This document shows positions 7,761 to 15,838 of a DNA stretch of 59,705 bases, piece after piece (within the stretch, counting starts at the first letter, position 1; every line of letters begins with the position of its first letter). Position numbers and translations under genes: made by a program. The DNA lies in contig NZ_LMBX01000027.1 of the NCBI RefSeq assembly GCF_001439605.1, forward strand, positions 1-59,705. The letters run 5' to 3'. This stretch comes from Cytobacillus praedii (GTDB taxonomy: Bacteria > Bacillota > Bacilli > Bacillales > Cytobacillaceae). Under the pieces are notes generated by a model. The model searched no databases and was not told the origin of the DNA. It saw nothing but the letters and a program-made list of their open reading frames with translations.

Positions 7761-8969
7761 TTATGCTTTCTCCATCTTTACTTTAAACTTGTTATTCAAT
7801 GCACGTTTTTGCCATACAATTGTCGTTACTAACGTGATCACTAGAAGGATTAAACCTAAAACAAATGGATAAATTATTTTAACATCGTATAACAGTCCTG
7901 CAAGCGTCGGTCCTAAAACATTCCCTATGCTCATATAAGCGTTATTCATTCCCATAGCAAACCCTTGCTCGTTACCTGCCAACTTAGAAATAAGTGTATT
8001 CAAAACAGGGCGAAGGATTGAGGTTGCAAGGAAAATTAATAGTGTAATTGCAAAGAATAGCACATAGCTGGATGCGAATAACGATAGAAGGAAACCGAAT
8101 GCAGCTACACCAATAAACATAGTCAATACTGTTCCTTCACCAAAACGGCTTACAATGCGATCGACAATAAATAGCTGAACGATGACACTGATAATCCCCG
8201 TAGAAGTAACCATAATGGCAATATCCTGTGGAGAGGCACCAAACTGATTATCAACAAATAAACCAAGAACTGATTCAAAGGCCATTAAACCAAAGCTCAT
8301 AACAAGTGTAATGATAAGCGGAATGAAATAAGGCATCTTTACAGAACGAACCATTTTTCTTGCCATCGATTCATCCTCAGGTATATCACCAATAGCTCCC
8401 GCCTGCTGGTCATGTTGGCTTTCTTTAAGAACAATAACTGAAAAAACGACTGCTACAAGTGATACGACTGCTGAGATCAAGAAGGGCATTTTAAGTCCAA
8501 AATCAGCTAAAAAACCTCCGACTCCTGGTCCAATAACAATCCCAAGTGACATAGCAGCTGAAACTAAGCTATTCCCCTTTGCTCGTTGATCCATTGTTGT
8601 AATATCAGCTACATAAGCGAAAATTGCAGGTACTAGCAAGGCTGCTCCTACCCCGCCAATAAAACGGGAAATATACAACCACCAAATAGAATTAGTGCCG
8701 TAAAACACAAACATGGAAGCCGTCAATCCTATTAATCCATATATAATCATCTTTCTTCGGCCATATTGATCCGTCCATTTCCCCGCGATCGGAGAGAAGA
8801 TCAACTGTGCACCTGCGAAAATAGCAATCATTAACCCTGCAGCAGTCCCCCCTTGATTAATTGACTCTAAGTAAGCTGGGAGAATAGGAATAATGATCCC
8901 AAAGCTGCCGATGGCAATAAACATATTAATCATCAATATGGTCAATTTTTTCCTTTGATCCTTTGTCAT
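7761..8969 (-). CDS. Bmr/NorA-type MFS multidrug efflux pump
   Basis: A 402-residue, 12-TM proton antiporter of the major facilitator superfamily. Motif A appears as GKWTDQYGRRKM between TM2 and TM3; GPGVGGFLAD in TM5 is the antiporter motif C. Overall similarity to Bmr and NorA is strong, including a C-terminal GNEQGFAMGMNNAYMSIGN block. Bmr-like pumps export fluoroquinolones and cationic dyes; exact substrates are inferred. It has its own TTGACA/TATGAT promoter and a leader of about 110 nt. The flanking palindromes suggest repression or activation by an unlinked regulator. Confidence 0.88.
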   Translation of the reverse strand: MTKDQRKKLTILMINMFIAIGSFGIIIPILPAYLESINQGGTAAGLMIAIFAGAQLIFSPIAGKWTDQYGRRKMIIYGLIGLTASMFVFYGTNSIWWLYISRFIGGVGAALLVPAIFAYVADITTMDQRAKGNSLVSAAMSLGIVIGPGVGGFLADFGLKMPFLISAVVSLVAVVFSVIVLKESQHDQQAGAIGDIPEDESMARKMVRSVKMPYFIPLIITLVMSFGLMAFESVLGLFVDNQFGASPQDIAIMVTSTGIISVIVQLFIVDRIVSRFGEGTVLTMFIGVAAFGFLLSLFASSYVLFFAITLLIFLATSILRPVLNTLISKLAGNEQGFAMGMNNAYMSIGNVLGPTLAGLLYDVKIIYPFVLGLILLVITLVTTIVWQKRALNNKFKVKMEKA

Positions 8970-9088
8970 TTAGAGAACACCTCTTTCCCTTTAAATTATT
9001 CAAACGACAAGTTTTTTAATCTAAATTATAATCCCCTTACCACTTTAAGAGATTGATAACATAATTTTACAGACGCTAAAAAGAAAAA

Positions 9089-9117
9089 ATCATATCACGA
9101 TAAGCAAATGATGTCAA
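9089..9117 (-). promoter_or_regulatory. Promoter of the Bmr-like pump gene
   Basis: Reverse strand: TTGACA (9112-9117), 17 nt, TATGAT (9089-9094). It lies about 60 bp downstream of the 26-bp palindrome at 9176-9201 relative to transcription. Confidence 0.75.
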
Positions 9118-9175
9118 TACAATCAAATAAAATTAATGAAAATATTATTGCGAATCCTTTATTCCAATCAGCATT

Positions 9176-9201
9176 CTATTAATCAAACGTTTGATTAATA
9201 G
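9176..9201. promoter_or_regulatory. Perfect 26-bp palindrome, operator copy 2
   Basis: The perfect palindrome is CTATTAATCAAAC plus its reverse complement. It shares the 18-bp core of the copy at 7726-7743. Its position upstream of the pump's -35 fits an activator or a looping repressor better than simple promoter occlusion. Confidence 0.65.
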
Positions 9202-9221
9202 ATATATCCGTTATAATTCCG

Positions 9222-9252
9222 AAAAAAAAAGGGATTAGACCAGCCTAACCCC
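9222..9252 (-). terminator. Terminator of the 69-residue protein gene
   Basis: On the reverse strand GGGGTTAG...CTAATCCC is followed by TTTTTTTTC. It lies 35 bp after the stop at 9287. Confidence 0.85.
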
Positions 9253-9286
9253 TTTCTCTTATTGAAAATTTTAAAATACTCTTCAA

Positions 9287-9496
9287 TTATTCAGACTTTT
9301 GAACATTCAATGCACTTTGAACCTGGCTTACAGCCGTTTGTGCTTGCGCTATTTCTTCCGCAGCCTGTTTAAGCGCCTGTTCAGCTAAAGCTGGGTCTGA
9401 AGATGATTTTTCAATTGCTTGGTTTAATAACGTTTGTGTTAATGTTACATTAGCTTTTGCTTGATTTAATTGATTGACATCCATTTGTTGAGGCAC
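9287..9496 (-). CDS. Small Ala/Gln-rich helical protein, unknown function
   Basis: A 69-residue protein with no Cys, Trp or membrane segment. Its heptad-like pattern (LNQAKANVTLTQTLLNQAIE, then QAAEEIAQAQTAVSQV) predicts two amphipathic helices, perhaps an antiparallel hairpin. The GTG start at 9496 is supported by AAGGAGA 8 nt upstream, and a strong terminator follows. It resembles small proteins found in Bacillus spores or cytosol, but I do not recognise a family. Confidence 0.75.
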   Translation of the reverse strand: MPQQMDVNQLNQAKANVTLTQTLLNQAIEKSSSDPALAEQALKQAAEEIAQAQTAVSQVQSALNVQKSE

Positions 9497-9650
9497 TCAA
9501 ATCTCTCCTTATCAATTGAAATTACCTCTATATCTTAACCGAACAAAAAACTTTTATTATTAGTAAAAAACACCATGATTTAATCTATATACATTTTCCT
9601 AAAATCGGGAATAATTTCTCAAAGGATTGAACATTCCCTGCGACTCTTTC

Positions 9651-10262
9651 CTATTTTTTTGCTACTCTTTTTTTCATGAATAAAACAGCAAATACAATAA
9701 CTGCCAGCGCTAAGAACGCATAAACAAAGTTTGAATAAATATCCATGTACTTCACGATGGTTTCCCATGAATCCCCCACTGCTGCACCGACATTCACAAG
9801 AATCACATTCCAAACCAACGTTCCTAGAGTGGTAAATAAAAGGAATACACCAAAGTTCATACCGGACATTCCTGCAGGTATAGAAATCAAACTTCTTATT
9901 AATGGGATTAAGCGGCAAAAGAAAACAGTCCATACTCCATATTTATCAAACCATTGATCAGCCTTTTGAATATCCTTCTTCGTCAGCCGAAGAATATGTC
10001 CCCATTTTTCTATGATTTTTTCCATTCTATCTACATCGATCAGACGGCCAATCCCATAAAGGATAACCGCACCAGCAACTGAACCAATAGTGGAAAAAGC
10101 AACTACTCCCATAACAGTTAACTCTGAATTTGTTGTCATAAATCCGCCAAATGTTAGAATAACCTCAGATGGAATTGGAGGGAAAACATTTTCCAATGCA
10201 ATCAGCAGTAATATCCCCAAATATCCGAATTCATTCATAATATCAGTAATCCAGTTTTCCAT
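9651..10262 (-). CDS. DedA family membrane protein (UptA-like)
   Basis: A 203-residue DedA/SNARE-associated (VTT) protein. Conserved features are ENVFPPIPSEVIL near residue 25, the F..R.IP motif as FFCRLIPLIRSLISIPAG near 115-132, and G..W N at 148-152. Length and sequence resemble B. subtilis UptA (formerly YngC), which recycles undecaprenyl phosphate across the membrane; other DedA proteins flip phosphatidylethanolamine. The start follows GGGGAGTGTCATAA. It appears monocistronic or the last gene after the PadR pair (40-bp gap). Confidence 0.87.
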   Translation of the reverse strand: MENWITDIMNEFGYLGILLLIALENVFPPIPSEVILTFGGFMTTNSELTVMGVVAFSTIGSVAGAVILYGIGRLIDVDRMEKIIEKWGHILRLTKKDIQKADQWFDKYGVWTVFFCRLIPLIRSLISIPAGMSGMNFGVFLLFTTLGTLVWNVILVNVGAAVGDSWETIVKYMDIYSNFVYAFLALAVIVFAVLFMKKRVAKK

Positions 10263-10302
10263 TTATGACACTCCCCATAAAATTTCCTCTTCGCTTAATT
10301 TA

Positions 10303-10947
10303 TCATCTAACATTCTCTTCTAACTTTCGATAAATCATTGCATCAAATAACTTATACACAAAAAACAATCCTACAAATCCTAAACTATAAGCAATAAGCA
10401 TCGATTCAACAATTAGCATGAGGGTAGATGAAGTAAATAAAGTAATCCAGAATACCCCTATAACTATAAATAAAGCAAAGGCTAGGATTGACCAACCAAG
10501 TAAATAATAATGAGCATGCAAATTAAATAGTAACGTATTTTTCGATAGTGATAAAATCTCTTGAACTTTAAAATGGGTAATTGCCTCTATTGAAGCTTCT
10601 TCTTTTGTCCTTCCTTGCTGAATTAAGTCTTCGGCAAAGTCCTCTAAATAAGCTTGAAGCTCCCATTTATCCTCCTGGCTTAACGCAAGCTGAGCAACAT
10701 AAGCATGAATATTATTTTGTTTTTGGTACATTACATTCATTCGAATATGGCCAATATAATTGATGGCTCCCCATAAAACCGCAATGGTAAAAGAGAGAAG
10801 ATAGCCAGTGGTTACTATAGCCGAATCAATTAAAAAATCAGCACGATCAATATAAAATATCAGAAAGCATAGTATCATGGATAGCAGCAGAATCCAACTA
10901 TACTTTATATCATTTAAACTAAACATTTTCCGAATAAACTGACTCAT
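10303..10947 (-). CDS. HAAS-like membrane protein paired with PadR
   Basis: A 214-residue protein with TM segments near residues 17-33, 43-62, 148-168 and 178-200. Between the pairs is a cytosolic stretch (about 88-130) with 'LEDFAEDLIQQGRTKEEASI', resembling the HAAS domain found beside PadR regulators. It starts 14 bp after the PadR stop, with GGGAGGATAAGGA before ATG, so the two form an operon. By analogy it is a sensor or anti-repressor partner of the PadR protein; the function is unproven. Confidence 0.7.
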   Translation of the reverse strand: MSQFIRKMFSLNDIKYSWILLLSMILCFLIFYIDRADFLIDSAIVTTGYLLSFTIAVLWGAINYIGHIRMNVMYQKQNNIHAYVAQLALSQEDKWELQAYLEDFAEDLIQQGRTKEEASIEAITHFKVQEILSLSKNTLLFNLHAHYYLLGWSILAFALFIVIGVFWITLFTSSTLMLIVESMLIAYSLGFVGLFFVYKLFDAMIYRKLEENVR

Positions 10948-10961
10948 TCCTTATCCTCCCT

Positions 10962-11276
10962 CTATATAAACCGATCAACCATCTCAACAGTTTGCTTCCA
11001 TTCATATATAGACTTTTGCAATAGATCCAAACCATCTACGGTTACAGCATAGTATTTGCGCCTTCCGCCATGGCTTTCATTGCCCCAATAAGAAGTGATT
11101 GCTTGCTGTTTTTCTAATCGTTTTAATGATAAATATAGAGTAGCTTCCTGAATTTCAAAGGTTCCTTCTGTTCTTTCCTTTATCGCCTTTGAAATCTCAT
11201 AGCCATAATTCTCCTTTTCTTTAAGAATAGAAAGAATAAGAAGATCAATCGTTCCTTTCAGCATCTCTTTATTCAA
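10962..11276 (-). CDS. PadR family transcriptional regulator
   Basis: A 104-residue protein with the PadR winged helix: 'LKGTIDLLILSILKEKENYG' at the N terminus and 'IQEATLYLSLKRLEKQ' as recognition region, followed by the wing SHGGRRKYYAVT. I favour the TTG at 11276, seven nt after GGGGGT; an ATG at 11282 sits only one base from that site. An operator-like inverted repeat lies 19 bp upstream. Cotranscribed with the HAAS-like gene. Confidence 0.85.
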   Translation of the reverse strand: MNKEMLKGTIDLLILSILKEKENYGYEISKAIKERTEGTFEIQEATLYLSLKRLEKQQAITSYWGNESHGGRRKYYAVTVDGLDLLQKSIYEWKQTVEMVDRFI

Positions 11277-11294
11277 AATCATGACCCCCAAAAT

Positions 11295-11313
11295 TACTTA
11301 ATAAAATTAAGTA
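11295..11313. promoter_or_regulatory. PadR operator candidate
   Basis: TACTTAAT, 3 nt, ATTAAGTA: 8-bp inverted arms directly upstream of the padR-like gene. Further AAGTACTTAA and TTACTTAA copies nearby suggest several sites. Autoregulation is typical of PadR proteins. Confidence 0.55.
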
Positions 11314-11367
11314 CTTAACAATCATAAGTTATATTACTTAAAATAGCAAGGTAAAAGAAAAATAGAA

Positions 11368-11516
11368 TCGCCCTACTTAGCGTCGTATGACTGGACGTCT
11401 CCTGACTGAGATAAAGGAAACACGATGAACAGAGTGATTCAATGCTGACTTATCGTAGGGAAGGATCGGAAGTACATTAGTCGCTGGGCGCTGGAACTAG
11501 ACAATTCCCAGGCTCA
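11368..11516. other. Structured intergenic segment, possible interspersed repeat
   Basis: This stretch has no plausible gene and a higher GC content than neighbouring spacers. CCCTAC near its start can pair with GTAGGG near 11455-11461, enclosing CGTC/GACG-like inner arms, and TAGTCGCTGGGCGCTGG follows. From memory, similar blocks occur in other Bacillus spacers, but I cannot check copy number. It lies between padR and the terminator of the MFS gene. Confidence 0.35.
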
Positions 11517-11522
11517 AAAGAC

Positions 11523-11561
11523 AAAAAATCCACTGCTCTATTTTCTAGAACAGTGGATTTT
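11523..11561 (-). terminator. Terminator of the leader-controlled MFS pump gene
   Basis: AAATCCACTG and CAGTGGATTT pair around a 15-nt loop; the reverse strand continues TTTTTTGTCTTTT. Confidence 0.85.
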
Positions 11562-11617
11562 AATTGATTGTTATTGATTTCATTCAAACTTTGTCACCGC
11601 GCATCTGACCGCGCTGA

Positions 11618-12868
11618 TTAATCTTGTGAACCTAGAACCTCTTGTTTCTGCTCTACTTTCATATTATAAATTGGCAATATAAATAACAAACCTATAATAA
11701 ACAAGATCGCTGCTGATTCAAAGATGGCAGTCAATGAGAATTGTTGCTTTAAGATTCCTGCTGCACTCATGGTTAAAACCATGGAACCAGTGAACAGCGG
11801 ACTTAATATTCCGTTAACCCTGCCAATAAAGGCTGATTCTGTTCTCTGCAAGATCATTGTGTTAATCCCGATCTGGATACATGGAAGCATTAATCCATTT
11901 AAAAACTCTGCACCAAGTGTTAACCAAAGATTTGTTGATAACCCCATAGCCGCCAGGCCAATTCCATTCGCAAGCATTCCAAAAATTAAAAGCTTCTGGG
12001 GTGGGACTTTTTTCGCAAATATCATGACTCCTGCTCCACCGATAATCATGCCAATTCCATTTGCAGTAAGTAACCATTGAAGATTTTCCTTTGGTAAGCC
12101 TAATTGTTCAGTAACTAGAAAAATAGAGAGAGGCTGAACAAAACCAAGTCCAAGTCCTGCTGCTAAAAAGCATAAGCCTAACTGGCTTAATTCCTTCTTA
12201 TTCAACACATACTTAATGCCGCTCTTCATTTCCTCCCATAGTGAAGTCGTACGGTTCTCCTCTTCCATGACGCGATCTTGAGGAAGGAAAGCTAAGGCTG
12301 CTGCTGATAGCAGGAATGCCATCCCTGTAATTGCAATGGAAATATTAATGCCAAATGCTTGAAATGCAAATGTTCCAAGAATTGGACCTAACACCATAAA
12401 TACAGCAAATACCGTTTGATAGACAGACATCCCCGCCTGAATTTGTTCTTCCGGTAAATGCATCTTAAACAGCTTCATTCCAGAGGGCTGAGAAAATTGC
12501 GACAGAATGGCAGATAATAATGTTGCGAAAAACACAACCTGCCATGTTCCGAACATAAGTGTTACTAATACTGCAAATACAGATATAGCACTTAAGATAT
12601 CACACCAAACCATTGTTCTTTTCGGACGCCAGCGGTCAGCAAATGTTCCACCGATAAATGAAAAGATAAAAATGGGCGCAAACTCAGCAACAGAAATCAT
12701 TGAAACTGCAAAAGGATCTCCCTTTGTCTGCTCCATAACAAACAGCAGAACCGCAAAGTTCCTCACCCATATTCCTATTTGCAAAAACAATCCCGACATT
12801 ATAATAGCCTGGAAAACCCGATTGCCAAACAGACTAGGTGAACCGCCAGCTAATTGATTTGATTCCAA
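11618..12868 (-). CDS. MFS efflux pump under leader-peptide control
   Basis: A 416-residue major facilitator of the macrolide-efflux-like (MFS_3) group, with 12 TM segments and motif A as GGTFADRWRPKRTM. I place the start at TTG 12868, seven nt after GGAGG. The in-frame extension to 12964 has no ribosome binding site and crosses a leader region. That GGAGG is locked in a 9-bp hairpin whose other arm is the end of a 13-codon leader ORF, the classical layout of antibiotic-induced translation attenuation (erm, cat). The pump is therefore probably induced by a ribosome-targeting drug. Substrate unknown. Confidence 0.85.
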   Translation of the reverse strand: MESNQLAGGSPSLFGNRVFQAIIMSGLFLQIGIWVRNFAVLLFVMEQTKGDPFAVSMISVAEFAPIFIFSFIGGTFADRWRPKRTMVWCDILSAISVFAVLVTLMFGTWQVVFFATLLSAILSQFSQPSGMKLFKMHLPEEQIQAGMSVYQTVFAVFMVLGPILGTFAFQAFGINISIAITGMAFLLSAAALAFLPQDRVMEEENRTTSLWEEMKSGIKYVLNKKELSQLGLCFLAAGLGLGFVQPLSIFLVTEQLGLPKENLQWLLTANGIGMIIGGAGVMIFAKKVPPQKLLIFGMLANGIGLAAMGLSTNLWLTLGAEFLNGLMLPCIQIGINTMILQRTESAFIGRVNGILSPLFTGSMVLTMSAAGILKQQFSLTAIFESAAILFIIGLLFILPIYNMKVEQKQEVLGSQD

Positions 12869-12875
12869 AATAAAA

Positions 12876-12902
12876 CCTCCTGTCAATATTCTAGACAGGA
12901 GG
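12876..12902 (-). promoter_or_regulatory. Ribosome-binding-site sequestering hairpin
   Basis: On the reverse strand CCTCCTGTC (12894-12902) pairs perfectly with GACAGGAGG (12876-12884) around a 9-nt loop. The second arm is the ribosome binding site of the MFS gene. The first arm encodes Pro-Pro-Val, the last codons of the leader peptide. Confidence 0.85.
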
Positions 12903-12932
12903 AGAAGGTACAATACAACACCAAAATGGCAT
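12891..12932 (-). CDS. Leader peptide MPFWCCIVPSPPV of the MFS pump
   Basis: A 13-codon ORF, ATG at 12932 to TAG at 12891, preceded by AAAGGGG four nt upstream. Its stop lies in the loop of the hairpin that hides the downstream ribosome binding site. A ribosome held near the Pro-Ser-Pro-Pro codons would melt the stem and expose the MFS start. The peptide is not one of the erm or cat leaders I know; the proline pairs could themselves slow the ribosome. Confidence 0.75.
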   Translation of the reverse strand: MPFWCCIVPSPPV

Positions 12933-12995
12933 AATACCCCTTTAAGAAGGGACACAATGAACATATCGTTTGTATAAAAATGTACAGACTAATCC

Positions 12996-13024
12996 TATCT
13001 AGAAAAAATGAATCGTATTGTAAA
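12996..13024 (-). promoter_or_regulatory. Promoter of the MFS leader transcript
   Basis: Reverse strand TTTACA (13019-13024), 17 nt, TAGATA (12996-13001). Inverted copies of TAATCCTAT/ATAGGATTA flank it (near 12990-12998 and 13042-13051), a possible regulator site. Confidence 0.55.
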
Positions 13025-13163
13025 CGAATTTTTTCTTAACAAATAGGATTAATTGTTCATTGTTCCACGGACACCCTTCCATTTTTTGATATTTACATCA
13101 TAATTGAAAAATTTTGGGAACACAAGGTTTTTCTTAGCCTATTTTTTTACATTTTTTCTCGAA

Positions 13164-14078
13164 CTAAAGCTTCCACTCACACTTCATATATAATTGATTT
13201 TCCTTTAACTCCGCAGTTAGACTCCCATTCATCTTCACCATTAGACTTTTTGCTATTGATAATCCCAAACCTGTACTTTTTTCTGATCGTGTTTTATCTC
13301 CTTTGTAAAACCGATCAAAAAGCAGATGAACTTCTTTTTCGCCTAGTTGATGAACAGGATTGCTTATAATCAGTTGAACTGTTGAAGAATACTGATCAAG
13401 CTGTATTCCTACATTTCCTTTTGAATGTTTTACAGCATTAAGCACTAAATTTTCAATCACACGCTTAACTGCAGACGAATCCGCCTGAATTCGAATATCT
13501 TTTTCTGGAATATGAATAGATGGCTCTACTCCCCTTTGGTTAAATTCCTCATAAAAACCAGCCAAAACCTCAAAAGCCAAGTTATTCAACGAGATTGTTT
13601 CAGCCTTCAATGGATAATCAGCAGACTCAATGACCGATAACTCAAAAAAATCTTCTAATAAAACCTTCAGTCTTAGTGCCCCATTTTTAACAATTCCTAA
13701 ATAAGCTGATCTATCCTCTAATGTTTGTTCATCAGATTCCAAAAGCTGAATATACCCTAAGATAGAGGTCATCGGCGTCCGTATATCATGTGAAATATTG
13801 GCAACCGCCTGCTTTAACTCATTCTCTGTTCGCATTTTTTCTGCATTTGCCCTTTGTATTTCATCAATTTGATCATTGATCTCTATTGCCAGCCCTTCAA
13901 GATCCCTATCCAAAAAGGTAAGATCAATCTTTTTGCCCGTTAGTCCGTTGTTCAGTTCGTTCAATTGACGCGCTATACTCTTTATCTCCATTTTCAAACG
14001 ATAGTAGCGAGTGAGAAAAAACAGGGCGGCTGCCGTACAAATAATCATAATAAAGTACATGATCTCACTCGCTTTCAT
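13164..14078 (-). CDS. Sensor histidine kinase of the BcrAB-like exporter
   Basis: A 304-residue kinase with one clear N-terminal TM segment (about residues 6-24) and no extracytoplasmic domain. A linker leads to HisKA with NISHDIRTPMTS (His97) and a HATPase_c domain with N-box NLVLNAVKHS and G-box STGLGLSIAKS. The lack of a sensor domain resembles intramembrane-sensing kinases that take their signal from a partner ABC transporter, as in bacitracin modules. It is last in the operon, 2 bp after the permease stop. Confidence 0.88.
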   Translation of the reverse strand: MKASEIMYFIMIICTAAALFFLTRYYRLKMEIKSIARQLNELNNGLTGKKIDLTFLDRDLEGLAIEINDQIDEIQRANAEKMRTENELKQAVANISHDIRTPMTSILGYIQLLESDEQTLEDRSAYLGIVKNGALRLKVLLEDFFELSVIESADYPLKAETISLNNLAFEVLAGFYEEFNQRGVEPSIHIPEKDIRIQADSSAVKRVIENLVLNAVKHSKGNVGIQLDQYSSTVQLIISNPVHQLGEKEVHLLFDRFYKGDKTRSEKSTGLGLSIAKSLMVKMNGSLTAELKENQLYMKCEWKL

Positions 14079-14080
14079 CG

Positions 14081-14836
14081 TTATTTTATTTCTTTCTTCT
14101 GAAATACCAAACTGCCTATTAATCCAAAAACTACAAAGGTTATGATTGGAACAAGCACTAATTTCAAAAGTATGCCATTACTTATATCAAATTCACTGAT
14201 TTCTAAAAACAGCTTGAACACTGAGTAATTAAAAATTTGTTCAATGAATGAAAATTTTTGACTTAAAGCGTAGAAGATACTATCAAATAGAATGAAAAAT
14301 AGAATGAGAAAGCCGATCGTTTTGCCGCTATCAGTAAATATAATTGATACTACAGCCATAATGGAAGCAAATGCAGCTGCATAGAGGAGGGTTAAGCCGA
14401 GAGTTCGTACAACATAGTCCATTGCTGGCATATCATTAAAACCTGATAAAATAGCTCCAACTATCATTATGACGATTGGGAAAGTTAGTGAAATGATCAC
14501 TGCTCCAATAGAAAAGATCATCAATTTTGAAAAGTAAATTCGGAATCTGCTATTTCCTGAGGCTCCGATACTTTTCATTGTACCAAGCGAAAATTCGCTA
14601 GAAATAAAGAAACCTGCAAGGATACATGGGACAAGTTTAACGATGTAACTATTGCCGCCAAGTGCCGTATAAGCATACAAATCTTTCACTGAAACAGCAT
14701 CTGCGCCAAATACTCCATCATTAAAAAAGATTAGCATTGGATACAGAATTCCTGATGCAAGTAACCCTAATATTAATGTCCAAAAGGAACGATCCTTCCT
14801 TAACTTAAATAACTCTGTTTTCACTAAATTATCCAT
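14081..14836 (-). CDS. BcrB-like ABC exporter permease
   Basis: A 251-residue ABC-2 type permease with six TM segments (about residues 16-35, 56-75, 98-122, 135-160, 168-187, 220-240). The N-terminal 'VKTELFKLRKDRSFWT' pattern is typical of lantibiotic and bacitracin immunity permeases. The ATG at 14836 follows GGAGGTGTTCAGC. It overlaps the ATPase gene by 8 bp, indicating coupled translation. Confidence 0.85.
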   Translation of the reverse strand: MDNLVKTELFKLRKDRSFWTLILGLLASGILYPMLIFFNDGVFGADAVSVKDLYAYTALGGNSYIVKLVPCILAGFFISSEFSLGTMKSIGASGNSRFRIYFSKLMIFSIGAVIISLTFPIVIMIVGAILSGFNDMPAMDYVVRTLGLTLLYAAAFASIMAVVSIIFTDSGKTIGFLILFFILFDSIFYALSQKFSFIEQIFNYSVFKLFLEISEFDISNGILLKLVLVPIITFVVFGLIGSLVFQKKEIK

Positions 14837-15752
14837 GCTGAACACCTCCAATCCGATTGGAAAAATACGTTTCTAAATCTTCCCCCATCGGCATGAATTG
14901 CTCAATTATTAACCCTTCATCAGCAAGTGTCTTGGAAACGCTGCCGGGAGAATCTAGATAGTCAAACAGCTTAATGGTCCCTTCAGGCATAACTTCAAAT
15001 TGAGTTGTCCTAAGCTTTGTTTCAAAAATGGCGGCTGCTTTTTCTGGATCATCCACTTTCACATGAATGTATTGCTGGCATCTCTCATTAAGTTCTTTTA
15101 CAGTCAGCTGCTCCAGCAATTCCCCTTTATGAATAATTCCATAATGGGTCGCAAGTAAATGAAGTTCACTTAATATATGGCTTGAAATCAAGATCGTAAT
15201 CCCATATTCCTGATTTAATTTCTTCAATAGCTCTCTAATTTCTACAACACCCATAGGATCTAATCCATTTATCGGTTCATCAAGGATCAAAAATTCCGGG
15301 TCTCCTAATAAGGCAATTCCCAGACCTAGGCGCTGTTTCATCCCTAATGAAAAGTTCTTTGCTTTTTTCTTCCCTATTCCTTGAAGACCCACAAGAGCAA
15401 GCGTTTTTTCCACACATTCCTTTCCAGGAATACCTTTTAAAAGCCTGTGTGCTTCAAGATTCTCCGCCGCTGTCATTTGTGGATACAAGGCAGGACCTTC
15501 GATAATTGTCCCAATCCTTTTTCTTGCCTGAATTATCTCCTGCTGACTGCCTTTTCCAAATAACTCGATGGAGCCGCTTGTCGGATACGCAAGCCCAGTT
15601 ACTACTCTTATTAGAGTGGACTTTCCGGCTCCATTTTGCCCGATAAATCCATAAATGGAGCCCCTTTTTATTGTAAGATCAATATTATCAAGGGCAATTT
15701 GCTTCTTATATCTTTTTGATAAGTGGTTGGTTCTAAGAACATATTCGTTCAT
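14829..15752 (-). CDS. BcrA-like ABC exporter ATP-binding protein
   Basis: A 307-residue ATPase with Walker A GQNGAGKSTL, signature FSLGMKQRLG and Walker B FLILDEPINGLD, plus a C-terminal extension as in BcrA and lantibiotic immunity ATPases. The ATG at 15752 follows GGAGGGG and six A residues. The promoter region contains three direct repeats for the response regulator. Likely role: export of a peptide antibiotic such as bacitracin or a lantibiotic (inference). Confidence 0.88.
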   Translation of the reverse strand: MNEYVLRTNHLSKRYKKQIALDNIDLTIKRGSIYGFIGQNGAGKSTLIRVVTGLAYPTSGSIELFGKGSQQEIIQARKRIGTIIEGPALYPQMTAAENLEAHRLLKGIPGKECVEKTLALVGLQGIGKKKAKNFSLGMKQRLGLGIALLGDPEFLILDEPINGLDPMGVVEIRELLKKLNQEYGITILISSHILSELHLLATHYGIIHKGELLEQLTVKELNERCQQYIHVKVDDPEKAAAIFETKLRTTQFEVMPEGTIKLFDYLDSPGSVSKTLADEGLIIEQFMPMGEDLETYFSNRIGGVQHG

Positions 15753-15808
15753 TTTTTTCCCCTCCCTCATGTGATGCTTTTAGTATAAAAAGGAAAACAT
15801 AAGAAAGG

Positions 15809-15838
15809 CTTAAGATGTTCCTTAAGAAAACCTTAAGA
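15809..15838. promoter_or_regulatory. Three direct repeats, response-regulator binding site
   Basis: On the plus strand CTTAAGA occurs at 15809, 15821 and 15832, spaced 12 and 11 bp, i.e. one helical turn each. They lie just upstream of a TATACT -10 for the ABC genes and overlap the stop of the regulator gene. OmpR-type regulators bind such tandem half-sites, so the exporter genes probably have their own activated promoter. Confidence 0.65.

Noticed and set aside
9619..9933. 104-codon reverse-strand frame inside the DedA gene
   Set aside because: It is out of frame with a convincing DedA protein, has low-complexity Cys-rich content and no start signal; a shadow frame.
12869..12964. In-frame N-terminal extension of the MFS protein (MFIVSLLKG...)
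   Set aside because: No ribosome binding site, and it reads through the leader ORF and hairpin in another frame. The TTG at 12868 has a proper GGAGG.
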